A stretch of 64,000 nt of DNA. It comes from Antricoccus suffuscus (GTDB lineage: Bacteria > Actinomycetota > Actinomycetes > Mycobacteriales > Antricoccaceae). The stretch spans positions 496,001 through 560,000 of the forward strand of contig NZ_PVUE01000001.1 of assembly GCF_003003235.1 (NCBI RefSeq), written 5' to 3'. The position numbers and the translations under genes are program-made. Under the pieces are notes generated by a model, which searched no databases, was not told the DNA's origin, and saw only the letters and a program-made list of their open reading frames with translations. Below, piece by piece: positions 24,767 through 34,506 of the stretch (position 1 is the stretch's first letter; every line of letters starts with the position of its first letter).

Positions 24767-26109
24767 GCCTCCGGTTCTGTCGCAGGGACGGCTGTTGTTT
24801 GAGTCGCCGGTGCGCTTGCAAGCAACCGCTCCAATTGCGTCCAGCGGTAAGCGAACAGCAGCAGGCCGCCGAACGACGAGAGCAACAAGCAGAGACTAAC
24901 CCGGGTGGTCAGCTCGATCGGGAGCGCGAGGAACGCCAGGAACAGGACCACGGAGATGACCCAAATGATCCCGGCATCTTTCGCCCGCTGGGCTGCGATC
25001 AGTACCTGCGCGAGCGCCGAGGCCACCATGAATACGAGGCAGCCGAGGGATAGGAGACCGAGCGTCCAGCGGGAAATGTCGAAACGTGGACCGAAGACGA
25101 AGACCAGGAGTTCGGGACCGAACGCGATAAGCAGAACAGTGGCAAGCGCGCCGAGTGCGGTGAGCGCCACGCATACGCGCCGCACCAGTGACCGAACAGC
25201 GATGAGTTCCCGGCGCGCGATCAGTGCCGCGATGTTGGGCAAGAGTGACGCTTGGAGGGCCGCAAACAGGAACAACGGGATCCGCGCGATCACAAGGGCC
25301 GACAGGAAGACTCCCGCGGTCGGATCAGTAGGGCTGGCGATAGCCTTGGCGGCGAAGGTCCCACCGTTCGCAAGCAGTTGGCTCATCAGTACGGCGACCA
25401 GCATCCAGCCGATCACCTTGCGAATCGACGCCCAGCTGTCCTCGTGAGCTCGGCCGTTACTTGCGCCGTCGACGTACCGGAAGTGCGCGCCGATAACCGA
25501 GACGCCAGTGGCGACTAGCTGCGAGACGACGAAGACCGCCGCGTAATGCCACGCGGTACTCGAACCACCGAGCGCCAGCGCCGCAGCGCCGACGACGCGC
25601 AGGACGCCGTCCACGCAGAGGCCGACACCGTACCGACCGAAATGGCCGCTGCCGGCGAGCATGCCGCGCGAGGTGTGGACCGGCCATAGGCAGGCCGTCG
25701 CGGCGAGCGTCGTGATGAATAGAGGCAGGTCACCGTTGAAGATCCGAGTCCCGATGAGCGGCCACGCGGCCGCCGACAATACGACGACCGCGGCCAGGAG
25801 CAAGCCGCCAAGTGTGATGATTCGGCGAAGCGCGGGGCGGGCGATCGACCCGTCGTGAGCCGACGAGATCCTGCGGGCGCACTCTTGCTCCAAGGGCAGA
25901 AACAATCCAGGGCCAATGGTGAATAGCACCGTCCAAACGACGGTGATTTCGGCGTACCCGACCGGGTGCAGAGCGCGAGCGGCGATCAGCAGGAAACCGT
26001 ACGACGTGAGGCCCATTACTCCGAGGCCGGCACCTACGGCGACCGTCCCTTTGGGTAGCTTGGCGAGGAACGCGCCGAGTTTGCTGCCGCTGGGAGTACG
26101 CCGGGTCAT
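24763..26109 (-). CDS. Wzx-like polysaccharide flippase (MATE/MVF-type)
   Basis: 448 residues with 12-14 hydrophobic helices and no soluble domain. The N-terminus (GTVAVGAGLGVMGLTSYGFL, ARALHPVGYAEITVVWTVLF) is characteristic of the polysaccharide biosynthesis/export (PST/MOP) flippases that turn lipid-linked oligosaccharides across the membrane. It is the first gene of a two-gene unit coupled to the rhamnosyltransferase-like GT2. The locus thus holds both a flippase and a Wzm/Wzt exporter, implying two glycans or a two-step pathway. Divergent from the GT2/DUF2304 pair with 140 bp between. Confidence 0.87.
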   Translation of the reverse strand: MTRRTPSGSKLGAFLAKLPKGTVAVGAGLGVMGLTSYGFLLIAARALHPVGYAEITVVWTVLFTIGPGLFLPLEQECARRISSAHDGSIARPALRRIITLGGLLLAAVVVLSAAAWPLIGTRIFNGDLPLFITTLAATACLWPVHTSRGMLAGSGHFGRYGVGLCVDGVLRVVGAAALALGGSSTAWHYAAVFVVSQLVATGVSVIGAHFRYVDGASNGRAHEDSWASIRKVIGWMLVAVLMSQLLANGGTFAAKAIASPTDPTAGVFLSALVIARIPLFLFAALQASLLPNIAALIARRELIAVRSLVRRVCVALTALGALATVLLIAFGPELLVFVFGPRFDISRWTLGLLSLGCLVFMVASALAQVLIAAQRAKDAGIIWVISVVLFLAFLALPIELTTRVSLCLLLSSFGGLLLFAYRWTQLERLLASAPATQTTAVPATEPEA

Positions 26110-26249
26110 GTATCAGTAGCTTCCGAAGTGGGAGTGTCGCGGGGTTTCCCCCTGCGACAGTGGGGTAGAACGGTATGGTGGGGCGCCAGCCGGATCGGCA
26201 GAAGGCGTAGGGACCAGCATAGCGAGACAGATGCGGACAACGGCGGACA

Positions 26250-26957
26250 ATGACGAGCGTGGCTAATCTCGATACGTGGATAATGGTGCCCGCATATAAC
26301 GAGGCGACCGTGGTTCGCAAAGTGATCGAGGACCTACTCCGGACCTTCCCAAAAGTCGTCGTCGTCGATGACGGAAGTGCCGACGCTACCGTAGACGAGG
26401 TGCGGGCGACTGATGCCCGGGTTGTCTGTCATCCGATGAACCTCGGCGCTGGCGCCGCGCGACAAACCGCGATTGAGTTCGCGTTGCGAGATCGGCGCGC
26501 GCAGTACTTTGTCACGTTCGACGCCGACGGCCAGCATCGCGCCGACGATGCGAGCGAGATGGTTCAGTTCATGCGGGAGAACCCCGTCGATATCCTCCTG
26601 GGGTCGCGCTTTCTAGGCGCCGAGGCGATCGGGATGTCGAAGTCCAAGAAGCTGCTCCTTTCTGCGGGGCGAGTGTTCGAACGCTTCCAGTCCGGGATCG
26701 CACTGACCGATGCCCACAACGGTCTTCGCGCATTTCGTCGAAACTTCGCGCAGACCGTGAAGCTCAGCATGGCTGACATGGCGTACGCCAGCGAGCTACT
26801 GTCGCTGATCGCTAACAGCGGATTGCCGTACGGCGAGTTTCCGGTCACGATTGACTATTCGGACTACTCGAAGGCCAAGGGTCAACGCTCGATCAACTCG
26901 GTCAATATCGCTACCGACGTATTGCTGCACCGGATGCTGAAGGGGCCGCGCAAATGA
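26250..26957 (+). CDS. DPM-type GT2 glycosyltransferase
   Basis: 235 residues. WIMVPAYNEATVVRKVIEDL, VVVVDDGSADAT, HPMNLGAGAARQTAIEF, FVTFDADGQHRADD and GSRFLG form the polyprenyl-phosphate mannose/glucose synthase signature, with DAD as the metal-binding triad. The enzyme should make a polyprenyl-phosphate sugar used by periplasmic-facing GT-C transferases. No C-terminal membrane helices are present; instead the gene overlaps (ATGA, 26954-26957) a DUF2304 gene whose product supplies two or three helices, a common pairing. Starts with ATG 26250. Confidence 0.92.
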   Translation: MTSVANLDTWIMVPAYNEATVVRKVIEDLLRTFPKVVVVDDGSADATVDEVRATDARVVCHPMNLGAGAARQTAIEFALRDRRAQYFVTFDADGQHRADDASEMVQFMRENPVDILLGSRFLGAEAIGMSKSKKLLLSAGRVFERFQSGIALTDAHNGLRAFRRNFAQTVKLSMADMAYASELLSLIANSGLPYGEFPVTIDYSDYSKAKGQRSINSVNIATDVLLHRMLKGPRK

Positions 26958-27340
26958 TCATCAAAGTGCTCTTGATCGCGGCGACCGTGGCGGTCCTGTT
27001 CTTCTTGCTCCGGCATCGCCAGCGGGTCAGCCTGAAGGCCGGGATACGGGTGACAGGCATTTTGCTCGTGATCGCGGCGATCGTGTGCATTGTGTGGCCG
27101 GATATTCCTCAGGCAGTCGCCGACGCAGTAGGCGTCACCCGCGGTACGGACCTCATGCTCTATGTGCTGATTGTCGTTTTTTTCTTCAGCGCCGTTGGGA
27201 TGTACCTACGGTTGCGTGAACTCGATCGAAGGGTGGTTGAGTTGTCCCGGTCCATAGCGATCGAGACAGCAGTCAGCCGCGATGGTGTCCCGGGCGCGAC
27301 GGAATCAGACCCGGGCAGCGACGAGTTCTCGGGCGCTTAG
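26954..27340 (+). CDS. DUF2304 small membrane protein
   Basis: 128 residues with three hydrophobic helices (IIKVLLIAATVAVLFFLL; GILLVIAAIVCIVW; MLYVLIVVFFFSAVGMYL) followed by a basic LRELDRRVVELSRSIAIE helix. This is the DUF2304 pattern, typically encoded directly after a DPM-type GT2; here the genes overlap by 4 bp. It probably anchors the transferase at the membrane (inference from co-occurrence). Its stop overlaps the convergent methyltransferase stop at 27337-27340. Confidence 0.88.
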   Translation: MIIKVLLIAATVAVLFFLLRHRQRVSLKAGIRVTGILLVIAAIVCIVWPDIPQAVADAVGVTRGTDLMLYVLIVVFFFSAVGMYLRLRELDRRVVELSRSIAIETAVSRDGVPGATESDPGSDEFSGA

Positions 27341-27972
27341 CCTTTTCGAGATACAACGACGAACTCGTTGTAGGGAAAGACCTTTCCGACCACACGCGGG
27401 AACGGGAACGAGTACTCGTACTCGAATTTCAGACCGAGACGCCCACACACCTCTTGGAGCACCGCGAAATCGGCGAACAGGACATGGGTGTCGTCGGTCT
27501 TATAGCCCATCTCCTGCGGACAGATGAAGACGCACCGGGCTCCGTCCTTGAGGAACGGTAGGTACGACTCCATGATCTCGACTGTCTGGTCGAGCGGCAT
27601 ATGCTCGACGAGATGGGCCGCCAGCAACGCGTCGTATCCGCCCTTGACGGCCACCTGAGGATTGTCGAAGAACTCGTCTGTGGTGTAGGCGTCAAGACCC
27701 CGATCGCGCGCGACCTGAATCGAGTGCGGGTTGTGATCTACGCCGACGGATTCCTTGCTGAGGTATGCCAAGTTTCGCCCGATGCCGCAACCGACGTCGA
27801 GGGTCTTGCCGAGGGTCAGCCGCTGGATATTGCGGCGGTACGGCGCCTGCACGTCAAGGGCTTGTTTCCATCGCTGACCCGATAGCCGGGTGAGTCGGTC
27901 GGCGTACTTCGTGCCGGCAGTCGACGGCTCCGTCGCATCTGTTTTGTCTACAGGTTCGTTAGTCATAGTCAT
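27337..27972 (-). CDS. Class I SAM-dependent methyltransferase
   Basis: 211 residues. Motif I is TLDVGCGIGRNLAYL, followed by VGVDHNPHSIQVARDRGLDA (motif II) and YDALLAAHLVEHMP, which is the HxxEH form of UbiE/Methyltransf_11-like enzymes. PFPRVVGKVFPYNEFVVV closes the fold. Substrate unknown; position at the end of the glycan locus suggests a sugar or lipid-linked intermediate. ATG 27972 or ATG 27966 could start it. Convergent 4-bp overlap with the DUF2304 gene. Confidence 0.85.
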   Translation of the reverse strand: MTMTNEPVDKTDATEPSTAGTKYADRLTRLSGQRWKQALDVQAPYRRNIQRLTLGKTLDVGCGIGRNLAYLSKESVGVDHNPHSIQVARDRGLDAYTTDEFFDNPQVAVKGGYDALLAAHLVEHMPLDQTVEIMESYLPFLKDGARCVFICPQEMGYKTDDTHVLFADFAVLQEVCGRLGLKFEYEYSFPFPRVVGKVFPYNEFVVVSRKG

Positions 27973-28147
27973 GTCTTTGATCGGCAGATAGGTGGGCTAC
28001 TAGACCGTACGTGATCTCCGGATGCTCGCCCACCATTTCCCTTGCGGAAACACCGAGTTGAGGCTGACTTGGTCGAAATCGAGCGCCTTAGTGGCTAGCC
28101 TCGGGGTGTGCTCACAACGGCGTGGACACGAACTCGGGAGGTCTGGA

Positions 28148-31100
28148 GTGAGCCAAGGCATGCTCGGTGTACAGGTCACTGAGGCCGAAGCCAATGCGGC
28201 ATCGGCCATGATCAGGGACACAGCGAGTGCGCTCGCAGCGCTGATGGGCGACAGTTCGCCGATGTCGGCGAAGGCGTCCCGCCAGTTAGTCACGGCCTAC
28301 TTTGCGCAGACACCGTTACAGGATGTTGGCCGGCGCACAGCTGAAGATCTAGCTGCGACCATCGCGGCGCATTTGCAGACGGGACGGCGTCGCGTCGAGG
28401 GTGAGATCGCGATCCAAGTACGTCGCACCGGCAACCGGCGGGTGGTCATCGACATCGTCGTCGACGACCGGCCGTTTCTCCTTGACTCGGTCCTTGACCA
28501 GCTGCAGACGCACAACGCGCACACCCGATTCGTCGTACACCCCGTGTTGCACGTCGTGCGTGACCCGGTCGGACAGTTCGAGGCGATCGCGAGCAACGAC
28601 GCCGAGCGATCGGCGGCGATCGCGGAGTCCTGGATGCACCTGGAGCTCGGCGGCATCGATGTCGACGACGAGCTCGGTGCGCTCGAGGGTGAATTGCAGC
28701 AGGTGCTCCGGGACGTGTTCGAAGCGGTCGAGGACTGGCCCGCGATGCGCAAACTCGCCGACGACATCGCCACCGAGTTGCGTACGTCGCCGCCCGTGGG
28801 GATACCCACCGCCGAAGTCGACGAGACCGCCGAACTGCTCGAATGGCTTGCCGATAACCACTTCACCTTTATCGGCTACCGCGAATACGTGTTGAAGAGG
28901 CGCAGGGGAGCCGACTACCTCGACGACGTGCCCGGCACGGGACGGGGGATCCTGCGCGCCGACCGCGACCAGACCCGGCCGCGCAAGCCACTCCCGCCGC
29001 CCTCGCAGAAGATCGCCCGCGAAAAGAAGCTGCTGACGATGACCAAGGCGGCGTCGCGATCAACGGTGCACCGTGCGGCGTACCTCGACTACATCGGGAT
29101 CAAGCAGTTCGACGCCAAGGGTGAGGTCGTGGGGGAGCGCCGGTTCATCGGCCTGCTGACCTCCGCGGCGTACCGGCAACGCGTCCAGCACGTGCCGATC
29201 ATCGGCCACAAGCTCGCACGAATCATGGACGAGTCCGGTCTCGACCCGATGTCGCACACCGGCAAGGACCTGCGTGACATCATCGAGTCCTTCCCCCGCG
29301 ATGAGCTGTTCCAGGCCAGTGTCGAGCAGATTCTGGCGGTCGCGGTGGCCGTAATGCAACTGGGAAAGCATCGCCAGACCCGGCTGTTCCTGCGACGGGA
29401 CGACTTCGGCCGGTTCTTCTCGGCGCTCGTCTTCCTCCCACGGGATCGCTACAACACCGAGGTCCGCCTTCGGATGAACGCGATCCTGATGGAGGAGCTT
29501 GCCGGAACCCACATCGAGTTCTCCGCACAGATCAACGACGACTCCCAGATCGCCCGGCTGGAGTTCGTGATCCGGGTGCCCGCGGGCAGCGCGGACACTG
29601 ACCTGACGCGCGCTCAGTTCGACAAGATTCAACGCCGGGTCGTGGAGGCATCACGGTCGTGGGACGACGACCTCAACGACCTACTCGACGACGTCGACCC
29701 GGACGAGGCGTCCGCGATCCAACTTCTCGCGCGCAGCCTCCCCGGCGGTTACCGCGCGCATTTCGACGCGACCGCAGGTATCGAAGACGTCCGCGAACTG
29801 CAACTACTGATGCGGGCCGACGCGAAGAGCGCATCGCCGACCGACCTGCCCATGGTCGCCGCAGGAATTTCTCTTCGACTGTTCCTGGACGATGAACCCG
29901 ACGGCAGCATCGTAGACAGCCAGGCGGACCTGCAAGACAAGGTCAAGACGCGACTGAAGATCTACACCCTCGGCCACCACATGCAGATCTCGACGGTCAT
30001 ACCGCTGCTTCAACACCTCGGGCTTCAGGTGCTCGACGTACGCACCTATGACTTCGACGTACCCACCGATGACGGGCCGACGCCCGTGTGGATATATCAA
30101 TTCGGGCTGCGTCCGTCGATCGAACTGGTCAAGGGACGTGAGGGGCTTGCCGCGAAATTCAACGACGCGTTCGCCGCGGCGTGGAGCGGCGTAAGTGAGA
30201 GCGACCGGCTCAACCGGCTCGTGCTCGGCGCCGGCATGACGTGGCGCGAAGTCGCGCTGCTCCGTGCGCTCGGCCGCTACGTGCGAATGGGTGCGCTGTC
30301 CTTCAGCAAGGAGCTCGTCGATTCTGCGATCGCGGCCAATCCGCACATCGCGCAGATGCTCATTGACCTGTTCTATGCGCTGTTCGACCCGGCCACGGAC
30401 GAATCTAACGAGGCGCGAACGCGCAAGGCCGAACGAATCCGCAAGAAGGTGCGTGCGGCGCTCGTGGATGTCGCCAGCCTCGATGAGGACCGCGCGCTGT
30501 CCGCCGTGTTCCGGGTCATCATGGCGACGCTGCGGACCAACTACTTCCAGAAGGACCAGGACAACAACACCCAGCCCTACATCTCCATCAAGCTCGACCC
30601 GAACGCGATCCCCGAGTTGCCTGCGCCCAAGCCCTACCGGGAAATCTGGGTGCATTCGCCCCGGTTCGAGGGGGTACATCTGCGTTTTGGCGAGGTTGCT
30701 CGCGGCGGGCTGCGCTGGTCGGATCGACGCGACGATATGCGCACCGAGATCCTCGGGTTGGTGAAGGCGCAGATGGTCAAGAACACCGTCATCGTGCCGA
30801 CCGGCGCGAAGGGCGGCTTCCTCCCCAAGCGACTGCCCGATGCAGACATCGACCGGGACGCGTGGCTGGCCGAGGGTGTCGCCTGCTACCGCGCATTCAT
30901 CCGGTCGATGCTCGAGATCACCGACAACCGCGACGGTGACGCGATCATTTCGCCGGCGAACGTCGTACGACGAGACGACGACGATCCCTACTTGGTCGTC
31001 GCGGCGGACAAGGGTACGGCGGCGTTCTCGGACTACGCCAACGAAGAGTCGGTCAACGCCGGCTACTGGCTCGGGGACGCATTCGCATCCGGCGGGTCGG

Positions 31101-33133
31101 TCGGCTACGACCACAAGGACATGGGGATCACCGCGCGCGGCGCCTGGGAGTCGGTCAAGCGGCACTTCCGCGAGCTCGGCACCGATACCCAGGCGGAGGA
31201 GTTCACCGCCGTCGGGATCGGCGATATGTCCGGCGACGTCTTCGGCAACGGCATGCTCTGCTCGGAGCAGCTTCGGCTGGTCGCGGCCTTCGACCACCGG
31301 CATATCTTCATCGACCCCAATCCCGACGCCGCGGCGACCTACCCTGAACGGCAGCGACTTTTCGACCTGCCGCGCTCCTCGTGGGATGACTACAACCGCG
31401 ATCTGATCTCGCGTGGCGGCGGGATCTGGCCGCGTACGGCGAAGTCGATACCGATCTCCGACGCCGCCCGCACCGCTCTTGGCATCACCGGCAAGGCAGC
31501 CGAGTTGCCGCCCAATGAGCTCATCAAGGCGATCCTGTTGGCGCCGGTGGACCTCCTCTGGAACGGCGGAATTGGTACCTATATAAAGGCTTCCGACGAA
31601 TCCAACGGAGAAGTCGGAGACCGCAGCAACGACACGATCCGGGTCAACGGCGCGCAGGTCCGGGCCAACGTCGTGGGCGAAGGCGGCAACCTGGGCGTCA
31701 CCCAGCGCGGCAGGATCGAATATGCGCTCGTGGGTGCGGGAGGAGATGGCGGGAAGATCAACACCGATGCCATCGACAACTCTGCCGGCGTCGACACTTC
31801 CGACCACGAAGTAAACATCAAGATCCTGCTGCAACAGGCGATCGCGGACGGCGTACTCAAGGCCGACGCGCGGCCCAAGCTACTGCACTCGATGACCGAC
31901 GAGATCGGGCGCCTCGTGCTGATCGACAACTACGACCAGAACGTCGCACTGGCCTGCGAGGAATACAACAAGATGTCCCTCAACGACGCGCATCGGCGGT
32001 TGATGCGTTCGCTGGAAGCCTCGGGGCTGCTGGACCGCGACATTGAGTATTTGCCCACGGACGACGAATTGCGTGAGCGGTTTCGCAACGGCGACGGTCT
32101 GACCTCGCCGGAGCTCGCGGTGCTCCTTGCCTATTCCAAGATCCAGATGAAACAGCAGCTGCTGCAGTCGAGTTTGCCTGATGCGTCGGCATTTCACAGT
32201 CTGCTGGTCGACTACTTCCCGACCCCGCTGCGCAAGAAATATGAAGGGCAGATGGGTGCCCATCCGCTGCACCGCGAGATCGTCGCCACGCTCATTTCCA
32301 ACCAGCTCGTCAACACCGGCGGTACGACGAGTGCACTGCGGATGGTCGAGGAGACCGGGGCGACACCCGAGGCGGTCTTCCGTGCCCAAACTGCCGCGAC
32401 CCGGATCTTCGATATGCATGGAGTCTTCGCGAAGATTTCGGGTCTGGACAACAAGGTCCCGAGCAACATCCAAACGTCGATGCGAGTTGAGATCCAGCGT
32501 CTTGTCGAGCGCGGCACTCGGTGGCTGGTGCGCAACGTTCCGTTGCCGATCGATGTCGCGGCAACGGTCGAGCGCTACACCGGCGGAGCAGCCGAGGTAA
32601 TCCGCAACCTGCCGCGCTCGCTAACAGGGATGGACCGGGACACCTTCGAGGGGCGCACCAGGGAGCTCGAGTTTGCCGGCGTACCAGCGGTTTTCGCAAA
32701 ACTGGTCGCCTCGATGCCCAAGGCGATCGCGGCGCTGGACATCGTCGACCTCGCCGCCACCACGCAAGGCAAACTGTCGGAGATCACTGCGGCGTACCAG
32801 ACGGTCGCCGACAAGTTCGAGATCTCGGCCTTGCTCGAGCGGATCATTTCGATGCCGCGCGACAGCCGGTGGCGGTCGATGGCCCGCGGCACGCTGCGCG
32901 ACGACCTCAACTGGTCGCACGCCCAGCTCACGTCGCAGATCATGAACGTCACCGGCGCGACCAAACCCGAAGCTAAGTGCGAGGTGTGGCGCGACCAGCT
33001 GTCCGAAAACGGTGAGCAGTCGCTGGAGATGCTGGCCGAGATCATGTCCACCGACACCAACGATCTTGCATCGATTGTGGTCGCCGTACAGCTCATCCGG
33101 GACGTGGTGACCGGTACGACGACGACTCACTGA
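28148..33133 (+). CDS. gdh: Large NAD-specific glutamate dehydrogenase
   Basis: 1,661 residues, the L_180-class enzyme interconverting glutamate + NAD and 2-oxoglutarate + ammonia + NADH, chiefly catabolic. The N-terminal ~700 residues are regulatory (ACT-like) segments, e.g. VVIDIVVDDRPFLLDSVLDQ. The catalytic part (about 750-1250) shows RFGEVARGGLRWSDRRDDMR, the PTGAKGGF Lys loop, DMSGDVFGNGMLCSE, and VVGEGGNLGVTQRGRIEYAL for NAD. The C-terminal ~350 residues are helical. The start is GTG 28148 with GGGAGG at 28136-28141 (6-nt spacer); a frame open from 28022 adds a leader with no RBS. Followed 16 bp later by palindrome 33150-33189. Confidence 0.95.
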   Translation: MSQGMLGVQVTEAEANAASAMIRDTASALAALMGDSSPMSAKASRQLVTAYFAQTPLQDVGRRTAEDLAATIAAHLQTGRRRVEGEIAIQVRRTGNRRVVIDIVVDDRPFLLDSVLDQLQTHNAHTRFVVHPVLHVVRDPVGQFEAIASNDAERSAAIAESWMHLELGGIDVDDELGALEGELQQVLRDVFEAVEDWPAMRKLADDIATELRTSPPVGIPTAEVDETAELLEWLADNHFTFIGYREYVLKRRRGADYLDDVPGTGRGILRADRDQTRPRKPLPPPSQKIAREKKLLTMTKAASRSTVHRAAYLDYIGIKQFDAKGEVVGERRFIGLLTSAAYRQRVQHVPIIGHKLARIMDESGLDPMSHTGKDLRDIIESFPRDELFQASVEQILAVAVAVMQLGKHRQTRLFLRRDDFGRFFSALVFLPRDRYNTEVRLRMNAILMEELAGTHIEFSAQINDDSQIARLEFVIRVPAGSADTDLTRAQFDKIQRRVVEASRSWDDDLNDLLDDVDPDEASAIQLLARSLPGGYRAHFDATAGIEDVRELQLLMRADAKSASPTDLPMVAAGISLRLFLDDEPDGSIVDSQADLQDKVKTRLKIYTLGHHMQISTVIPLLQHLGLQVLDVRTYDFDVPTDDGPTPVWIYQFGLRPSIELVKGREGLAAKFNDAFAAAWSGVSESDRLNRLVLGAGMTWREVALLRALGRYVRMGALSFSKELVDSAIAANPHIAQMLIDLFYALFDPATDESNEARTRKAERIRKKVRAALVDVASLDEDRALSAVFRVIMATLRTNYFQKDQDNNTQPYISIKLDPNAIPELPAPKPYREIWVHSPRFEGVHLRFGEVARGGLRWSDRRDDMRTEILGLVKAQMVKNTVIVPTGAKGGFLPKRLPDADIDRDAWLAEGVACYRAFIRSMLEITDNRDGDAIISPANVVRRDDDDPYLVVAADKGTAAFSDYANEESVNAGYWLGDAFASGGSVGYDHKDMGITARGAWESVKRHFRELGTDTQAEEFTAVGIGDMSGDVFGNGMLCSEQLRLVAAFDHRHIFIDPNPDAAATYPERQRLFDLPRSSWDDYNRDLISRGGGIWPRTAKSIPISDAARTALGITGKAAELPPNELIKAILLAPVDLLWNGGIGTYIKASDESNGEVGDRSNDTIRVNGAQVRANVVGEGGNLGVTQRGRIEYALVGAGGDGGKINTDAIDNSAGVDTSDHEVNIKILLQQAIADGVLKADARPKLLHSMTDEIGRLVLIDNYDQNVALACEEYNKMSLNDAHRRLMRSLEASGLLDRDIEYLPTDDELRERFRNGDGLTSPELAVLLAYSKIQMKQQLLQSSLPDASAFHSLLVDYFPTPLRKKYEGQMGAHPLHREIVATLISNQLVNTGGTTSALRMVEETGATPEAVFRAQTAATRIFDMHGVFAKISGLDNKVPSNIQTSMRVEIQRLVERGTRWLVRNVPLPIDVAATVERYTGGAAEVIRNLPRSLTGMDRDTFEGRTRELEFAGVPAVFAKLVASMPKAIAALDIVDLAATTQGKLSEITAAYQTVADKFEISALLERIISMPRDSRWRSMARGTLRDDLNWSHAQLTSQIMNVTGATKPEAKCEVWRDQLSENGEQSLEMLAEIMSTDTNDLASIVVAVQLIRDVVTGTTTTH

Positions 33134-33149
33134 CCCGCTCTGTCGTTAC

Positions 33150-33189
33150 GTCCGGCAAGGTGGTCGTCAGGGCGACCACTTTGCCGGAC
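33150..33189 (+). repeat. Family-2 palindrome (GTCCGGCAAGGTGGTCG type), copy 1
   Basis: GTCCGGCAAGGTGGTCG (33150-33166), loop TCAGGG, then CGACCACTTTGCCGGAC (33173-33189): 17-bp arms with a single mismatch. It lies 16 bp after the glutamate dehydrogenase stop and could terminate transcription, though no U-tract follows. The same 40-bp element recurs at 61082-61121. Confidence 0.85.
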
Positions 33190-33257
33190 CTAACAGTGCG
33201 GATGCGGGCACGTGTCATGATGTGGTCCAGATCGCTTCCGGACTGAAGGGCGCCCGC

Positions 33258-34199
33258 ATGCTCGACCCACAGGCTCAGAATCTGCTCGACCTCATCGCGG
33301 CAAGGAACTTGCCCCCGGTTCATGAGCTCCCTCCGGTCGAGGCGCGGGCGGCGTACCGCTTGTCCTGCGAGGCGACGGGCCCGGCCGTGCCGGATGTCGC
33401 CTCGACGCGTGATTTCGAGGTACCGGGCCCGGACACACCGATCCCGATCCGCGAATATCGACCCCTTGGCAACGCGGCCGGCGAAATACTTGGTGCCCTG
33501 GTCTACATCCACGGCGGCGGGTACGTCATCGGCGATCTTGAAACGCACGACACGCTGTGCCGGCTGCTGTCCAACCAGTCCGGCTGCGCGATCTACGCCG
33601 TGGACTACCGGCTGGCGCCCGAGTCACCGTTTCCCGCGGCGGTCGACGACTCGCTCGCCGCTGTGCGCTGGGTATTCGACAACGCCACGACACTCGCGAT
33701 CGACCCCTCGCGGATCGGGATCGGTGGCGACAGCGCGGGTGGCAACTTGACCGCCGTCTCCTGCCTAGCGCTGCGCGACTCCGGTGGGCCGCGTCCGGCG
33801 TTCCAGATGCTCGTCTACCCCGGAATCGACATGCACTGCACTATGCCGTCGCACAAGGAAAACGCCGAAGGCTACATCCTCACTGCCGAGACAATCGACT
33901 ACTTCGTCGGCCACTACGTGGATTCGTCAGAGTACGACGACTGGCGTGCCTCGCCGCTGCTCGCGGCCAATCACGCCGACCTGCCGCCGGCCCTCGTGAT
34001 CACGGCCGGGTTCGATCCGTTGCGCGACGAGGGTGCGGCGTACGCCGACAAACTGTCCGCGTCCGGCAACTCCGTGCAGTACGTCCACTTCCCGCGAATG
34101 GTGCACGGCTTCCTCACGATGAGTGGCGTACTTGACGAAGCAACGACCGCGATCACCCTGTGCGCGGCGATCATGCGGGAGCGTCTCGGCTCCGCCTGA
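33258..34199 (+). CDS. HSL-family alpha/beta-hydrolase (esterase/lipase)
   Basis: 313 residues. The oxyanion motif LVYIHGGGYVIGD, the nucleophile elbow GIGGDSAGGNLTA (Ser), the acid in ITAGFDPLRDEG and the His in RMVHGFLT form the hormone-sensitive-lipase-type triad. These cytosolic enzymes hydrolyse short acyl esters. The start is ATG 33258 (MLDPQAQNLLDL), with AAGGG 7 nt upstream, rather than the open GTG at 33222. The N-terminal LLDLIAARNLPPVHELPPVE cap is usual. Flanked by conserved palindromes on both sides (33150-33189 and 34208-34273), so it is probably a single-gene unit. Substrate unknown. Confidence 0.92.
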   Translation: MLDPQAQNLLDLIAARNLPPVHELPPVEARAAYRLSCEATGPAVPDVASTRDFEVPGPDTPIPIREYRPLGNAAGEILGALVYIHGGGYVIGDLETHDTLCRLLSNQSGCAIYAVDYRLAPESPFPAAVDDSLAAVRWVFDNATTLAIDPSRIGIGGDSAGGNLTAVSCLALRDSGGPRPAFQMLVYPGIDMHCTMPSHKENAEGYILTAETIDYFVGHYVDSSEYDDWRASPLLAANHADLPPALVITAGFDPLRDEGAAYADKLSASGNSVQYVHFPRMVHGFLTMSGVLDEATTAITLCAAIMRERLGSA

Positions 34200-34506
34200 C
34201 TCCTCGCTTGTGTCATCACTTGTGCCCTTGTGTCACCGACCTCGGTGACACAAGGGCATCGTTCGTGACACAAGCGCCGTTTGAGCAGCGGAAAGATTGA
34301 CACGGCCCGGCCGGACCGGTTAACTAACACGAATTTCATGTGTTGAGCCTTGTCGTTAGACACGCCAAGGTCTACGTCTGCGTCGTCGGCGTTACCACGT
34401 CGGGTCGCTTAGCGAGTGTCGCCGCGATCGCGGGCGTGCACCGAATTGCCATCAGGACAAGTAGCGAACATTCCGAGTTTCTCGTACCGGTTGATTGGAT
34501 TCGCAT
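34200..34506. other. Intergenic region with quadruple-box element
   Basis: 307 bp. The first third is the TTGTGTCA element (34208-34273). The remainder (34280-34506) holds the likely promoter of the solute-binding protein gene; no coding frame or RNA recognised. Confidence 0.5.
34208..34273. repeat. Family-1 quadruple TTGTGTCA element, copy 1
   Basis: Octamers TTGTGTCA at 34208-34215 and 34228-34235, then TGACACAA at 34246-34253 and 34266-34273: two nested inverted repeats with start spacing 20/18/20. The inner pair sits in a perfect 16-bp stem (34223-34238 with 34243-34258) and a 4-base loop. Starts 8 bp after the esterase stop. The same four-box layout is at 56810-56875. Confidence 0.9.

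Noticed and set aside
29804-31834. 676-codon open frame on the minus strand inside glutamate dehydrogenase
   Set aside because: It is fully antisense to a gene with clear catalytic motifs and is a GC-bias shadow with no domain of its own.
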